In this document: one piece after another, positions 1 through 14,100 of the stretch
Layout: each line of letters starts with the position of its first letter
Position numbering within the stretch: position 1 is the first letter of the stretch
NCBI GenBank assembly: GCA_009760855.2
Contig: WPIO01000003.1
Span: 5,388,501 to 5,452,500 of the forward strand
From: Cristatella mucedo
Taxonomy: Eukaryota; Bryozoa; Phylactolaemata; Cristatellidae
Length of the DNA stretch: 64,000 nt
Direction: 5' to 3'
Notes under the pieces: model-generated
Told to the model about the DNA's origin: nothing
What the model saw: only the letters and a program-made list of their open reading frames with translations
Database searches by the model: none
Translations under genes and position numbers: made by a program

Positions 1-264
1 TGAGATGAAGACAGCATATTTTTCCAGTCATCGTAGAGCAAACGAGCTACTGTAGTTGGACCCTTGTCTGTCACTCCCTTTCCTGTATTGAAGTGTAAGT
101 GGACGGGTTAGCAGGCAAACCTCCGTGTCACGTAAATTTGGGTTTACTGATTCCTCCCTCCCTCCAACAGCACGACCTGTAGACCGGTTTTAAGATGCTA
201 ACTAAAGCAGCAAATATTAAACTTTCACTATACAATAAAGCTGTCATTGGCGAGTGGTTTATCC

Positions 265-1130
265 ACAAATTAATATAATAGCAATAACAATAATAATAAT
301 AATAATTCATTTGATGTATCCCCCTCAGAGAACTCAATCATTTTCTAGTTACTTTAAATTTGCTTCAAATTAATAATACGTTTGTGTAGCATCCTCAAGA
401 AACTATATGTCTTTCCAGGCACTTTACATATGCTGCAAAGGAAGCACGATCGTATCGTTAGTTCAGCAGTTCAATGTCGACATGCATGACATCGAGGTGA
501 CCTACACAGGGTCGGCATGCAAGTATGATTAGTAACAGCATATATAGTGCCAGCAAGCATAAGCAAATAAAGGATGAATCACAATGAATCTAAATTATGC
601 AAAAAAAAGTTGCTTTTTTACGCTTCTTTTTAAAAGTTGTCAAGTCAGTGTATGTTGTGACGCCAGTGGGGAGTGAGTTCCAGGCTCTGGTAGCATGCAA
701 ACTCAAGGCACGGTCTCCAAAGGATTGAACGTTCGTACTAGGTGGAGATAAGTCATTTGATTGAGAAAAGTGGGCGGTACTATACCTAGCCTGGTGGGGA
801 AGTACTGCCGATAGATTGGCTGGAGTCAGAGAATTAAAGAACCTATAAGTAAGTGATAGAGCCTTGAATTTGACATACTGCTTCATCGGAAGCCAGTGCA
901 GGTCGGTGAGAAGTGGTGTGATATGGCAACTGCGACACTCAAAACAGACTAGCCCAGCTGCAGAGTTTTGCACCAACCATAAGTGCCTGATTGCACCCCC
1001 CCCCCCCAGTAGGCCAGCAAGCAGTGGGTTACAGAAGTTGAGACGCCGTGCAAAAAAATCATGGACAATTTGGATACAGTATCCCTATCTAAGCGAGCCC
1101 GAATTTTAGCAGTTATGTAGCTGAAAGCAG
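265..1130 (-). mobile_element. L2/CR1-like LINE fragment (family A): end of RT and 3' tail
   Basis: On the minus strand, 976-590 reads as the C-terminal end of a non-LTR reverse transcriptase: LHWLPMKQYVKFKALSL, then SFGDRALSLHATRAWNSLP and TTFKKK. The coding part begins near 1125 and is broken. Its 3' untranslated part continues to about 265 and ends in the hairpin tail and (TTA)n. The tail seems to be present twice (about 365-440 and 295-360). It lies in the gene's intron after exon 18. Confidence 0.8.
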
Positions 1131-1257
1131 GTAAACTTTACTGTGGAGCTGATGCGGTCGTCTTGTGCAAGGTCGGAATGTGATGTCATATTATGCAAAT
1201 AGGTCAGCAAGAGCCAATGTGTTAAAAACTTCTGTACAATCTTTCGTAATGACTCAC

Positions 1258-1418
1258 CGGTCCAGCCTTCTGAGCAATTGCAGGAAACAGTGACAAATTC
1301 AATCACGTCCATTTGATCTGGCCAAATGCAAGAGCCTCCATTATCGCAGTCACAGAATGCAACGTTTATCGTAAGTATGGCCGAGAAACTTGCAGTAGTA
1401 GAATCTGTGGCTATAAAC
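1258..1418 (-). CDS. Exon 18: end of beta-sandwich module and EGF-like domain
   Basis: Codons 1219-1273 (last one split), phase 2 in, phase 1 out. Acceptor AATATTCATCAG, donor GTGAGT. Reads [19 protein letters not shown], then the EGF opening CDCDNGGSC and [11 protein letters not shown]. The sixth EGF cysteine must lie in the next exon, which is not recognised in 1-1257. A phase-1 exit is usual for EGF exons. Confidence 0.88.
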
Positions 1419-4400
1419 CTGATGAATATTTGAAATAAAAAATGCGGAGTTGTATAACAGAAGGGAGCGTGGGAATACATTTAACAGTGTCAAATTCTTT
1501 GTTTCAAGCCTTTCTTGATGCCCATACAATATTTCAAAAGTGATAACATGAGATTTTTTCAAATTTATGCAAAGGCTTAGAAAAACTGTCACCCAAGTTA
1601 TGCATAAGATGACCAGCACGACCAAATAAACCTAAATCAGAGTTTACAAAGTTGCCACTTTATTATTCATTATTTATAGTTTCAGATTCACACTTAAGAA
1701 GAAGTGATGGTAAAACCGTTAAATCCTACTGCTCACTTACACTAACTCTCTCGCATCCGAGTTTTTTCAGGTTCCTGAGCATTAGTATGCACGATAACCT
1801 TTAATTAGAATGACTGACAATTAAAATTTTGCCATGCTTCTAACCGGAGTAGCTCATAACCCGTTAAATATCACCAGACAAACATTCTGCTGTCGTGTTC
1901 TTCACAACCCTGCCCCATCGCTGTACAGACTAGTCTCGGCTAATATAGCCTCTACGCTATTGTCTGCATTCACCCTGTTCTGGCATGACGGAAACCGAAG
2001 TAATCCTAGCAGTCAACAGTTATAAAGACATCTACCTGCCTATCTATGGTGGCTCAGCATTTTTTAACAGAACACAAATGGAAGACTGCGATGCTGTTAG
2101 AAATTTCAGTGAGACGCGGTAATTAATGATCACTTTCATTGGCCAAGAGGGTATCAAGGTACAAAAACTAGGCTTTCTCGTTTTTGGGCTGCTGTTAACA
2201 TGTAGGTGAGCCGTAATGGCACACTAGGTAAGGTGGTTGCTTTCATGACCTAGGTTCCGATGTCGTGGGTTCGATTCCTGTGGTGGGCGATCCTTTATCG
2301 CCACTGCAAGCGGTGGTGATAGCCGTAAAGGCTCTTCTGTCGCATTACAAAAGGAGGCTGTTTAAGCAGCAAGGATTTTTTTTTCAGTACGGCCTGGGCG
2401 TTTCCACCCTACGAGACTAAAACGGCCACGTTCCCGTGAAACCAGAATAGTTTACTACAGTAAACTTGTACTCTGACTGTAGTCTGGCATCTATGAGCTT
2501 TGAGGGTGGTGTGTGTTTTTCTCAGAAATACTGTTATTTCCAGCCAGGGTGAAAGCAGCATCCTTTCCCAAACCATTTTGACTTGCATGCTGGGTAATCT
2601 GTACCGCGCCAAGATGCCAGCGAGTCATTTCTTACCTCAGGGGGAGCCCTGAAGGGCTTCCGGCGCTACGTGTTGGAGTCCAATTGAAGATATAAACAGT
2701 ATCACTGAAATTCGTTAAAGTTGCGTAGGTAGGACTTGATAATGCCTTTAACTCTGTGTGTTTCGGTGAAGCTGATGTAATGTCAAAGCGAAGGATCACT
2801 GGTGAATTAATTCTAGCGTGAATGGTTTCCATAGATGGTTGTATGGTAGGTCGAACTCGAGCTACAGACAACGAAACCTGTTGCAATTTCAATATAGTAA
2901 TACAAGATAAGCTGCGCTCACAAACAATTTTCGGCTCTCAGTTATTAGAAACTGTTAGCTGAGGCTGCACATTTACTTGCAGCCATTCATTGGCTGATCG
3001 GTTAATCATTTTACAGGTATTTATCACTGGTTTCAGATCAGCTGCTGATATGACTCCAAGTAATCAGCTACTCCTTGGCAGCATCGTTATAACTTTATTT
3101 CTAACAGCAGAAGGTAGAATTATTCTTGCATAGTTGTACAGCCTTGCAATTTACACTCGCCATTTTCCTTGAAAAAATTATTCTGAAGCTTTGAGGCAAT
3201 GCAATGACGGGTCAATGTGAGTTGAAAGACACTAGCATTCTAGAAAAATGGCAAATTATTACGGCAACATCGTAACAGTCTCTCGGTGGTCCCTCATGCT
3301 TTGATTAGAATGTGCCAGGTCTTTGTAGGGGCACACCCGTCGCAATACCAAGATGCCTAGGACCTGCCTCAAAGCGCTTACACGTCTAGTTTTATCTGCA
3401 ATTGCCGCCGAATCTTCAATTATGTGACATGACTAACCGGAATTAATGTTATAATAGTATGAACTATTTTTCTTATTTTATGGCACAGGTGGACATTAAA
3501 CATTGTTTTATTCCATCGAGTTCTTACTGCCTTTCAGCAGCATAGATTTGCAGAGTCTTACTTAAGTATCTCACAAAATGCCTTCGATCAGTTAGGAAAT
3601 TTCCTTTCCAGGGGTCTTAATCATTTAATCATGAAGCAGCGTGTTGATCAAAATCCCAGTGGATAAAGCTGAAATAACCTATTACAATGAGAGTGACTAC
3701 CTAATAATTGAACCAACCGAGAGACTAACTTTTGGTGTGTGCAACCTTCCACTAGTTCAAGCAATAAAAAAACTGAAAAGATTATTGTGTGGCCATACAA
3801 ATTTTCTTATCATTAGACAGAATCTATAAAAAATATTATGATAAGAGTGAGTTGCACTTGAACTGCACCCAACCAGAAACTCTCAGGAAATTAGTGCAAG
3901 CAACGTGACACTGGTTGACCCCAACGATTCCGTGATGGAATGATTATGTACGTTTTAAGTCTTTGCATTACAATTAAATTCCAATATTACCATTACACCA
4001 GCTTCTCTGCTGCTTTGAGGTGCTCGAATTGATTGGGACGCATGCAGCTCAAAGATTTGAATCCGTACGTACCCAAGGTCTTGCTAGTTTCGGTTATTTC
4101 TTGCATAAACACCTTCGTGGAACTGGCAATGATGCGGTCACCTGTAGCAATGAAATCGTATTTACATTGCTCGTTTTCGCCACAAAAGTCTATATCCTTT
4201 GTGAGTGTATACGTGCTTCCGGGTATTATTGGCACAAAGGAGTAGTTGGTGTACGAGGCAGTGTCAAGCTTGTCTCTATACCAAAAGAGAGATTCGTCCT
4301 TATTGATTCGCCCTACAAAGGAAAAATTTGTTATTTCAAACCATTTGCAGCAAATAAAAACAATTTGAAAGCAATGCGCGCGAAGATTGCCAGATGTCAG

Positions 4401-7400
4401 CGGTTGCATACATTACCCACAATTTCATTTCCGCTATTGAATGATCTTGGAAAAAATTTTTATCCAGCCAACCCACGTAAAAGCCTGCATATTTCCACCG
4501 GTCTCATAAACACATCAAAATGTCCGTAAACCTTAGAATGATAAATAAATTCAGTAATTTCCCATCAAGATTAAAGGTGGAAAATGTCTCCTTGGGCTTG
4601 GATCAATCTGCAATCACAGTCGTGATATTATAATGATTTAGAAGAAATTAATCAATCGAGTCAGCTGGTTGACCACTCAGAGGATGTAGCTAGCGATTGC
4701 TAGGAGAGACTTGCTTATTGTACTGAGAAGGGCAGTGGTTCAGAAAAGCCCTTTCAAATCGAGGACCGAGTCATACATACGAATTGAAATTAAGCCTGAG
4801 CCGTCCGTATCAATCGGTAGCAAGGATAAGGCGATCATAGTAATTAGAAGCAAGGCTAAGCCATCGTTGCTAATAGGGTTAATAAAAGGCCCGTGTGGTT
4901 TGTATATCCTAATGTACACAATTGCGTATTTATTGACTTTTTATTACCGAAACCTTTGATTGAGGCTACTTAAGTTGAGTACCTTTTTAAAGTTCATTTA
5001 ATTGATTTTCATTGTCTTTATTACAAAATATCTGGTTGATTGTCTCAATAAAATTTAGAATTATCATGAGAGCTACAACAATTATGTTCACAGTTAGTAA
5101 AACTTCTTGCACATTTTCACCCTCAAAATTATTAACGAAATTGACAGCCCGAGTTTTAAAGTCTCGCATTTAATTCATTGAGTTTTTATCTTCAAGAAAT
5201 CCACGATAAAGTCAGATTATTTTGATTCCAGCAATATTCCAACATAAAAATACGTGCAAAATAACTGCATATAATTTGAAGAAGCTAGTGCTGCTAAATT
5301 TCTGAAGCTCCTTCAAATCTAGTCGCTGACAGAGATCATATGGTGTAATCTTTATCGTCTGCCTAGAAAATGACACAGTTGAAATTTTCGGCCACTTCTA
5401 ATTCATCTTGCAAATGAACACCAAATGAGTAACAAAGAGCTTGAACAGTATGGTTGAGGAAGCCAATGATGACCTGGAACAGATTTGACTACAAAGAGAT
5501 TTTAAAGCAATGCTATTGATACGCCGACGGTCAAAAGTAAAATGTTTCAGTGCTAGTGATCTAAGCAAAAATATCACGAAATTTCAATTTTGTATGTGGA
5601 GTTTAGGTTTGCATTGACTATGGAACATACTTTCCAGCAGTACCGAGCTGCTACTTTCACGCTACTCACTTCCTCGACTGCCCCCCCTGAATCAGGAATG
5701 CTTCTCACTTCCTCTTTCTTTCGTGAGCTTCTTGAATGCACTATAGAAAGCGCTTTAGCATAACACCCACTTGGACCCTGTGGCTTTGAGGTGTTACATA
5801 TAGACATCTTACATGTCAAGATGTAAAATGTACCCAGCGGTTAAGGTGCTCGCCCCGACCAAGGTCCGCCTGAGGTCGCAGGCTCGAGCCCCGAGGCATA
5901 TGTGAAGCGCCTGAATAGAGATTAAGTTCTCATGTGGCGCCATACAAATGAATTGTATATATACTAGGCGATTGTTAGTCTCTGTGATGGAAATTAAACT
6001 GTAAATTGAGCTACGAAGAATGTTCGATAAATATTATTGCAGCTTACTACTCAATGCTTTTGCCGATGCATTGTGCTTGCTAAGATTTTCAAAAAGTCAT
6101 TTACCGAAGCCACTTATCAGATGAAAACTTTAAATCAGGACAAGTCAATAAAACTGTCATGATGCTAATTTTGTCGTCAAAATGAAACATTGCACACCAT
6201 AACTTTCGTTTTTTGTTTCCAGAAGTAATCTCTTAAGCTAAAATAATTTTCATTTCAGTTGCAACATTTCGAAAGGTAAACTTACATGCTTGCCCAAAGA
6301 AGTTGTGTATACACTGGCTGCTGTCCTGACAGTTGACCACAGTACCGTTGGGAAATAAAAGATCATTGTTTGGGTTGCCGTCAAAGTTTCCCAAAAGTCC
6401 CGACACACTATTGTTTTTTTCTGATGGTGGGACGAAAACTGACTGCTGAATCATACCGGATAATACTTCAATTTCAATAACATAGCCTGAAACGTGCATA
6501 CAGATAGCATAATACAGATTCATATCAAGATGAAGCAACATATAGATATTAAAAAACTCACCAAGATGACTTATCTCCAATTAAAAACGTATTAACCGGA
6601 CTAGACGCAAAGATTAGGCCTATATTTCCAGGTCCGGCGGTTTTAAAAGGCATTCAGGGCAAGAAGCAAGTATAGTAGTCATCCTGGTTTGGCTCAGGTG
6701 TCTCCATTGAACGACCAGTGATGCAGGCTCATGCCCTGTGGCATATGAATTTGGCCTAGATCTAGCTTAACTTTTCTTAAAATTATATAAAAATGACTTA
6801 TACATAATTTTTATATAGCTTTAACATTAGTCCCAATTTTTAATCCGTCTGACACCAAGGCACTTTAAGAAAAATAAGTCACACGTAAGCGTCTTCAGTA
6901 TGACCACATAAGTACAACAATGCAGTTGAGCTTCAGACGGTCAAATCAAGTCACTCGGTCGAAAGTTGGTAAAATCATATGCATACGTGTACACGGTCTA
7001 GAACTTGCAGTAGGCTTCTGACACGACCAGCATTGACTTAGCATAATTTAAGTCTCAGCTAAAGATGCATCTCTCTAGTTCAGCCTTTCCAAAGACACAG
7101 TCAGCATGTCTTTTTTCCTGCGTCTATGCCTGAGTTTTTTCCTGCGTTGTACTTGTCAGGGCATGACTCGGTATATCTTCCCTAATTTATGGTCATGGTC
7201 ATACGTGGGCATGATTTTCTTCTTGTGTGCTTTATGATGGTCGTTTGGCGGGAACTGCGAGCTGAGTACATTCTCGTTCGGTATACCTAGCATCGTCTCG
7301 AACCGCTCAGCACGCTCTCCCACAGCTTTCAATATTATCGATCACCAACTTCTTCGTGAGTGCCTCTCATCTTGCCTGGGCATTATTGCCACTGCTCTGC

Positions 7401-10400
7401 AATGGCTCAGGTCCTATCTCAGTGGGATACTCTAGAGTATTTATGTGACTGGACAAAGATCATCTGAGATGCCTCTGAAATAAGGGGTACCTCAGGGTTC
7501 CATGTTCATTCCGGGTTTTTCACAGTCTATACTCTCCCTCTTGCCGATGTATCATAATTATTATTATTGTAGGCATGATAGCATTCACGTCGTTAGCCCA
7601 TTCGTCATTGCTGTTTACTGTCATTAGCGGTTAAGGTACTCGCCCCGACCAAGGTCTGATTGAGGTCGTGGGCTCGAGCCCCGAGGCATATGTGAAGCGC
7701 CTGAATAGAGATTAAGTTCTCTTGGGGCGTTACATAAATGAATTATATGTTATATATTTTATATTAGTTTTTATGAAACATCGTCAACGCTAAAGCTGGT
7801 TAGTCTTTAAGTCTTTAAGGCATTACAACAGAGTATGAAGTCATGGTATTCAAAGGCCGGACCAACACTCTACCACACTCTCCCTTCCGGCTGTGCACCA
7901 GTTTCCTGAGCAAAAGCAATGTTCTCCCAGAAACAGAATGTCGAGGTCACATCAGCCTAATTCTGGTCTCATTTTCGCGAGCACTGCAGCAATAAGTTCA
8001 TATAATCTGCTGTGGTTTTGCATAATTTTTAGCTTAATCTACAGCTCGGCTTCGAGCAATATAAAAAGATATGGCTTCCTCACTTGGAGGACGTAGCTTC
8101 ACCAAAGTCATGTAAATATTGTGGAGTTAGCTTTCTTAAGTAACACGGATATTTTCAAGATACTTCAATGTGGTTGCTATATTTTAAACCAAAAACGTTT
8201 GGGTTTCTTAAAATGAGTATACACAGTAAAGATAATAGAACTAATTACCACTTTACAATGTGCATTTAGTTTTTTGATAATTTTTCAACCAGGATATATT
8301 CATGAAGCACATTTAAGCTTTCCAGCTGTGATTTTTTCGTTAGCTGTAAGAGTCCAGCATATGGATTTACATAGAGTAATGATAGTGCAACAGCTAATTT
8401 AATTGGCATATCATTTATTGATTGATCTATCTATTCACATTCTGCTTACAGCAGCTATCATAGTAGAAGATGAGCACCAAAATATTCGTATAATGCGAAT
8501 ATGTGTACGCTAGTTTTACTAGACACAAGTTCTGAAATACTAGTTAAACAAATTTGGCTTTAATTAGGCCTTTATTTTTGGAGATGCCTAGTTCCATAAC
8601 TTTAATAGAATAGGGTAGGCTTTGTCTGCTCACTGACTCATATCATTTATGGTTAAGACATTCTTCCATGGGTGTGCGAGGCTTAGGCTCTGTTAGCTCT
8701 GATCCCTGAGAAACTAATTTAAAAGTAAATGGGCTAAAAAACAGATGCAAGAAAATATTTGCAGATCAATTTCAAGCCTGGAATATTTGACCGGAAGTAT
8801 AATTTGAATAGCCAGAAGAAACTCGTGGTGGCATAGTTTTCTGGTTTGCCACCAGTAATTAAAGCTAGCAGCACTGTGCTATGCTAACAGACTAAGAAAC
8901 TGTAGGTTTAGATAGTCTCGTGTTTTCATTTGAACGTCATGAACAATCTAATGCCTCTTTTAAAAGGCTCTAGTAACTTTCATATAATATATAGAAATAT
9001 GGAATAGATGACTGGATGAATTCTCAGTCCATCCAAAATTAAATGTTTGACGAGAAACGTTATTTTTATGCATAATCAATCAACTATATGCATAAAATAC
9101 AAAATTCCTATCCAAAATTTATTTTCGATGACATTGTCTATGGATATTTTTGGCGATCTGCTCCAGAAATTTCCTTACCGTTCTGAAAAATAATCTTGAG
9201 CCTTTTAGTCGTTCCTGAAACGGTTACTTCTTCGTATTCTTGAACCTTTTCGATCGTTTTGCTGTACTTCAATGTCTCATCTCTGTAGCTATTTGATTTC
9301 GCTGCTTTGACGTGAATTAGAAGACCTAAAGTTATAAATCTTAAATTCTCAGACCGCCTTTCTAGTTTTGGCAGCATTGTATCGCTTTTTGTTTAAAATA
9401 TACAACATTAAACATCAAAGCCTGCGTGTAGAAAAAATATCTGAAGTCATACGTGAAGAAAAAAGCTTAAAGAGCACGAATTTGCTCAAGTATATCATTC
9501 GTGACACAATAGTTCTTGTTACCATAACAGTACGAATAATTAGGCATTTGCGTTTTCCGGTAATGATTATAAATCCCATTTACCGTCTCGGTCTGTGTAC
9601 CTTCTCTAAACTGCACACAGGTTCCAGATTATGGCATTACAAACGAATTAAATCTACCGCAGTTGCTAATTTATTTGGCTATCTACCCCTTCAAACAAGA
9701 ATACCAATTACCTTGCACTAGTGCTTTGTGCCCTTCAAGAATTGTGAGTTCATTTGATCGGCTTTTATCGCATTAGAATGAACACGTTATTCCATCACCT
9801 ACCGAAACTTACTGCATGCCATCACTCCTTTGCACACTTTTGCTCCAACCTTTGAAATAATTTCTTGTAAGCAATTCGAAAATCACAGCACTAGTCTTGA
9901 TTTGAGCCAACTCTCCTACGCACACCATTTAGCACGTTGCACAAAAATTATCATTCTCATTGTTAATATTTTCTTATTTTATATTCCTTGTTGAGCTTTT
10001 TATACTCCTTGTAGCGAACAGTTATTTGAGGATCTAATTTTTAAATACGGATGGAACGTAGGCCTATTATATTTAATACTGCTAATATTATTTCTTTAAT
10101 CGGCTAGGGAATCCAGATTCTGTGGAATTGATAATTATTGTGTGATTGGGTCTGATAATGTAATCTGGATTTAATCTAAAATGAAAATCTTTACGCTGGT
10201 GAAACGAAAACTTCCTTAAAGAATTGTACAGCTCTTCCGATTAAATATGTACCAGTTGCAGTTATTTAAGAACGCCAAAGAGTCTATATCTTTCGTATTC
10301 TTGTGCGGAGCAGCGAACAGCTGCTGGGTTTCGTTCTTCTACTGACAGAGGGCAATGTTATGCCGGTTTAAAGGGCTGCGAAATTCATTTAGAGGGGAGT

Positions 10401-11125
10401 GATAAGCGCCAGTAAGCAACTCAGTCGTCATATCTAATAAGTACGCCTACACTGTCAGTGCGTGTTGATTACATACAAAAATAATTAAACGTCAGAAACA
10501 TATCACATTTGCGGAATATTGACTTCTTATATAGTTCATAATAAGGAGTAACTTTAATGCAGTTTTGGAATATTGCCCTTTTGAGATTTCGGAGCGTGTC
10601 TTGGTGTACGTTTGGCTTTTAAATGTTTACAATCCAACTACTCGCACTTGCGCGTGTAGGTGCCGGCGAAAAATGACATTTAGTTATGCAAGAGAGGAGT
10701 GCCACCCGTACTTTTATTCTCTGCTTTTTCGTATGCTACCATGGCTCTTTGGGCCCTCGGCAGTGCTTAATAAATTGATACTGCGGCTGCTTTCTACTTT
10801 AAGTACATGCTAAGACAACAAACAGATATGCCTTTTTCATAGCTCACCGGTTCTATCACCGTTCAGTTCGACGTGTACTCGGGAGCTCAGTGGCTGCATT
10901 GCCTGACAGGCCAGCGCCTTGAAATCGGTTGCGCTGAAGTTAAGGAATCTCCCAAGACGTGATTGTATTCGCATGAATGGACTCTTGAGTAAGTGAAATT
11001 CTCCAATAGCATTGTAAGTAAAATTTAGCCCATCAAGACTTACGAAATGTGGATCACCAGCACCGCCACCTGCAGAATAAACATGTTTCGACGCTGAGAA
11101 AGCTCTAATTAAGTGCAGAAGAGTA

Positions 11126-11185
<60 letters not shown>

Positions 11186-14100
11186 AGCAATATATGCAAA
11201 TGAACCTTCATGTAATGGCAGCGGGGACAGAGCTAGCGTCAAGCCTAAGCTACTTATCATTACTGGTACGGGTAACAAGTTACTCTCAAGCTTGTCTAGA
11301 ACGTCATTTCTGTTCGTAAATACTCAGGCACAGGCAAAACTGGTCAAGGTGCCATTTTAATCTAAGTAACACCTTCCTGTAATCACTGTAGTTTGTCATT
11401 CTCTGAGCGGCAGGTACGCGATACCACGCAGAACACCGAAGCGGACTCAAAGATGTTTATTCACACGGACGCCGCAGCGGGCCGGTTTGTGACTGCCCGC
11501 CCGGCGTCCTTGACCTAACTCCCGGGCTTTTGGCACCCGTTACTTTTATGCTACTGTCATAAATCGCAACAGACCATAAGCCAATGACAGTTTCATAATC
11601 TCAAAATGGCAACAAGCACAACTTCTTTGTAGTCTCGGAATGAAAATGCACGCCTTAGATTAGCATAAATATGGGCACGGCCTATGTGAGTGTAGTTCAT
11701 CCATTTTTAATGGATCCTTGAAATCCATTGCAAAAGTGACTGACTTTAAACTGCGTATACACCATGCATACAAGTATCTACACATATAAAAGTACCTAGG
11801 TATGTAACAGTGCTTAGTTATGGTGCTTGTGTTTATGCACAGCACAATCGCACCTGTGTTGTCTCATTGGAAAAAATATCTCTATGTTTTTACTAAAATT
11901 CACTGAATAAGAATCTAAATGCTAACATAATTTAAACGTCTAAAGACGAATACACGGGTTATTATTGATGCATCAAACTGTATAAACAGCCGTGTATCTG
12001 ACCCAGCCAGAATAAACAGCCATGTTCATTTAAGTTTCAAACATCAAGGTTTAATAATTATATCAATGATAATAATAAATTCTATATAGCACCCTTAGAG
12101 AATTCGATCTCTTTCTAGGTACTTTATATTGGCTGCAAAGGAAGCACGATTGAATTGTTAGCAGTAGCATGGTCAATTAAAAACAAGAAAAACATGGTTA
12201 TGGGTGACATGCACATGGTCAGCGAGCCAGTATGGTTTGTGCGACATGCGCAGTGTCAGCACGCATAAGCACGAAGGACGAATAAGGACAACCCAGCCAT
12301 AATTAGTTGCTGAAGTCTGTAAAACAACTTACATACAGGCTCAAACTTGTATTAGCAGTAAGCCCAATTTGATTTTAGTGGTTGTGGAAGTTAGTAACTT
12401 AACCAATTATGGCTCATAACAAGTCAGTGGTGAGTTCAAAATTACTGGCTTCCTTGCAAGAGGCGAGCAGACAGATGTTCCCGTACGCCAAGGCCAAGGG
12501 GCGCCAAAAGCAAAATAGAGTATGCGTATTTTAGCAACTTTTACATGCGAGAGTGCCAATCTTGCTTTCAAGCAAGTTCTTACTTTGATGGACTAGGCCA
12601 TCACTGGTTGAGTTAATTAGGAATTTCTACAGACTTACGCCAAGCTAGGCTTAGCTTGAGGAACCAGCCTGGTGAAAACGCATGAGCTCATCCGGTCCAT
12701 AGAGGTTTTGTGACAGGATATTGTCTGCCGTTCACTCGGACTGTTCGTCGCCAGTGTAGAATGTTCGACAAAGTGATGATTGAGAGTGCTTACTTTGGAT
12801 TGTATCCTACTTAGATATGTATTGTACGCATTGAGTCTCCTGGCGCTTGAATATAGTCGACTTTGTCACTTTAAACGTTACAAATTTTTTGTCACGCTCA
12901 CCTTAGTCTCACCTCGTCCTCCTGATACGGTGTCAGTGGTGCGAATGTCACTGTTCCTCCAGACCAGCCTCCTTGAACTTCATTGTCACTACGGCTACTG
13001 CGCGCTTTTGTGCATTTTTGGTAGCCCTAATTTATTTCAGAACCCTTGGGAGGAAATCAGACAAGTGGTGCCGAGGCACAGAAAATTAAATATTGAGGAA
13101 AAGAAAGAAGCAGGCAGGTCCAGTAAGTTAATAGACGGCCGAGATGGCACAATAGGTAAGGCGGTTTCATTCATGACCTCGGTCCTGAGGTCGTGGGTTC
13201 GATTCCTGCTGTAGGCGATCCTTTATCGCCACTGCAAGCGGTGGTGATAGCCATCAAGGCTCTTCTGTCACTATGCAAAAAGAGGCTGTTTAAGCAGCTA
13301 GGATTATTTTTTTTCTCGAAGAAAGCTAAGTTTAAGAACAGTGAAGACACAGAAAAACACAATTAAAAAAAGTTGACAATCGCAGAGGAAATAATAAGGC
13401 CAGTTTAAAGAGGAAGAAAGCAAGAATGATGGAGGTAATGACAAGAACTGTAAAAGGTGGAAAATTGTGACGGCAGAAAAACCATGACAACACTGGCGAA
13501 AACAAACACTCTGCTAGGTGAAAGCTCCATTAAACAAAGTTTTGCTCTGTGAAGACGGAGACAGTCACCATTTGGACCATAGAGATGCAAGCAACTCCCA
13601 CAAGAGAAGAAGATACGAAGTCTACTGCAATTTTACAAGTGCTGACCCTGAATATATTGGCTACCCAAATTTTGACCAAACCTCTGTCTTACTCGTCATT
13701 CCGCAGAAACTTTGAACAGAACTCATACTACAAGGATCAAGCCTGCTTTTGAAAAAGAAGGTCCATTTGCTGGAACCTTCGATCGGGCAATAAGCAGAGC
13801 CTGATTTAAGAGGCAACTTGCTTATGGGCATGAATTTAGCAGGACCCGGATGGTTGCCTCTCCCTTAAAACAGTAGGCATATCGCTTCTGATGTTCTCTC
13901 TTCTTTATCTCAATCCAAAACTCCCGATCATCACTAGAATTGGCGAATGGGTTTAGCCTGTGGAGGAAACCTGAAATAATTTCACAGGAAAAACTCTTCT
14001 CGCCGTCAGGCTTTCATCTCATGAAAAAAATATGGACAAGACTTCTTAAAGGAAGTAGAATACACATTTCTGTTGCGGCTCAAATCTTATCTAAGAAACA

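Noticed and set aside
1-104. Candidate exon 19 after AG at about 90 on the minus strand, phase 1, open to the window edge
   Set aside because: It has no cysteines and does not complete the EGF domain begun in exon 18.
2211-2290. tRNA gene
   Set aside because: Head has A/B-box-like segments but no closed cloverleaf or acceptor stem, and the same unit recurs with a fixed body as a SINE.
4020-4529. Plus-strand 169-codon frame
   Set aside because: Antisense shadow of exon 16, whose minus-strand reading has clear domain motifs and phase-consistent splice sites.
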